A stretch of DNA of 64,000 nt from Croceicoccus ponticola (GTDB lineage: Bacteria; Pseudomonadota; Alphaproteobacteria; Sphingomonadales; Sphingomonadaceae), in assembly GCF_004004515.1 (NCBI RefSeq), contig NZ_RXOL01000001.1, positions 496,001 to 560,000 of the forward strand, in the 5' to 3' direction. The notes beneath the pieces were generated by a model. That model saw nothing but the letters and a program-made list of their open reading frames with translations, had not been told where the DNA came from and ran no database searches. The translations under genes were made by a program, and so were the position numbers. Of the stretch, positions 63,763-64,000 are shown piece by piece. Every line of letters starts with the position of its first letter. The first letter of the stretch is position 1.

Positions 63763-63951
63763 CTATTGTTGCGGAAGCTGTCCGGTGTGATCGAGCCTTG
63801 TCCACACTTCGTCCATCGGTTCGATCACGGTGATGCTGCGGTTTTCGCCGAAGCGGATGCGCGTGCCTTCCTCGACCGGCGTAATAAACGTCACCGACGC
63901 GGCATTCACGATGGCGGGCACCCGGTCGGTGGCGGTGAATTTCACGAACAT
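63763..63951 (-). CDS. Small hypothetical protein, 62 residues
   Basis: Begins MFVKFTATD, has two short strands (VPAIVNAASVTFITP) and a Glu/Arg-rich centre, ending GQLPQQ. The layout resembles small FlbD-like or other uncharacterised beta-rich proteins of alphaproteobacteria, but I cannot assign a family. A GGGAG ribosome binding site precedes ATG 63951 by eight bases. No flagellar gene is nearby. A terminator-like hairpin follows. Confidence 0.55.
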   Translation of the reverse strand: MFVKFTATDRVPAIVNAASVTFITPVEEGTRIRFGENRSITVIEPMDEVWTRLDHTGQLPQQ

Positions 63952-64000
63952 TCTCGGCTCTCCCAGTTGTTTGGGACGAGGCTAGCGGTTTGCTTGAAAG

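Overview
The window reads as ordinary chromosome of a GC-rich alphaproteobacterium in the order Sphingomonadales, most likely the Erythrobacteraceae/Novosphingobium/Croceicoccus side. Reasons, from family knowledge: a pyruvate dehydrogenase E1-beta with its own lipoyl domain, TrmFO instead of TrmA, a PhaR polyhydroxyalkanoate regulator, a short archaeal/eukaryal-type ProRS, a 'vgr-related' HEMTHVWQ protein, a DOMON-like protein next to a DUF1343 protein, and a patatin-like protein with a DUF3376-type C-terminus. I see no rRNA, tRNA, CRISPR array, transposase, phage gene or plasmid function. Coding density is very high, with many 1-4 base stop/start overlaps.

Layout. 0.2-3.4 kb: ftsB, then pdhA-pdhB (E1 of pyruvate dehydrogenase) and a strong terminator. 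3.4-5.9 kb: three TadE/TadG-like Flp-pilus pseudopilin genes without the rest of a tad cluster. 5.9-9.3 kb: a degenerate squalene/phytoene-synthase-like protein, a triple EF-hand protein, trmFO and a YhhN protein. 9.3-16.2 kb: gyrA, an exported TPR-like protein, a NYN-LOTUS protein, a PilZ protein and tyrS. 16.3-21.3 kb: DOMON-like plus DUF1343, a DODA-type dioxygenase, and a moxR-GFA-VWA operon. 21.5-26.5 kb: parE followed by a three-gene phosphorelay (CHASE3 histidine kinase, CheY-like regulator, receiver-HisKA_2 kinase). 26.6-30.7 kb: LpoA-like lipoprotein diverging from rsmI-yraN-gshB and a DedA gene. 30.7-34.8 kb: rph-rdgB and hemW-xerC on the minus strand, split by an antisense CAP-domain gene. 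34.8-41.4 kb: the heat-shock block hrcA-grpE, then dnaK-dnaJ, with sigma-32-like promoters, and between them a glycine-zipper lipoprotein, a 'vgr-related' gene with an abnormal 5' end and a PCuAC copper chaperone. 41.4-49.7 kb: patatin-like protein, radA, cvpA with a NifU-like gene, an MHS-type transporter coupled to alr, and phaR. 49.8-57.6 kb: proS, a 2-oxoadipate dioxygenase (HglS type), an M3 peptidase, rnr and a Usp protein. 57.8-60.9 kb: pdhC, a hotdog thioesterase and lpdA, which complete the pyruvate dehydrogenase complex begun 54 kb upstream. 60.9-64 kb: small and membrane proteins, a second PilZ protein and two small uncharacterised genes.

Working together: the two pdh loci supply all three subunits of one complex. 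hrcA/grpE/dnaK/dnaJ form the Hsp70 machine and its repressor. The kinase/regulator trio ends in a HisKA_2 kinase of the class that often feeds the alphaproteobacterial general stress response, and two genes far from it carry EcfG-like promoter motifs, so a general stress regulon is plausible.

Most promising for something undescribed: the phosphorelay trio, the moxR-GFA-VWA operon, the DOMON-DUF1343 pair, the 5' anomaly of the gene ending at 36953, and a 54-codon gene whose ribosome binding site overlaps a perfect inverted repeat. None is proved novel. Starts were chosen by ribosome binding sites, overlaps and family length. Functions come from motif reading and memory of families; no database search was done.
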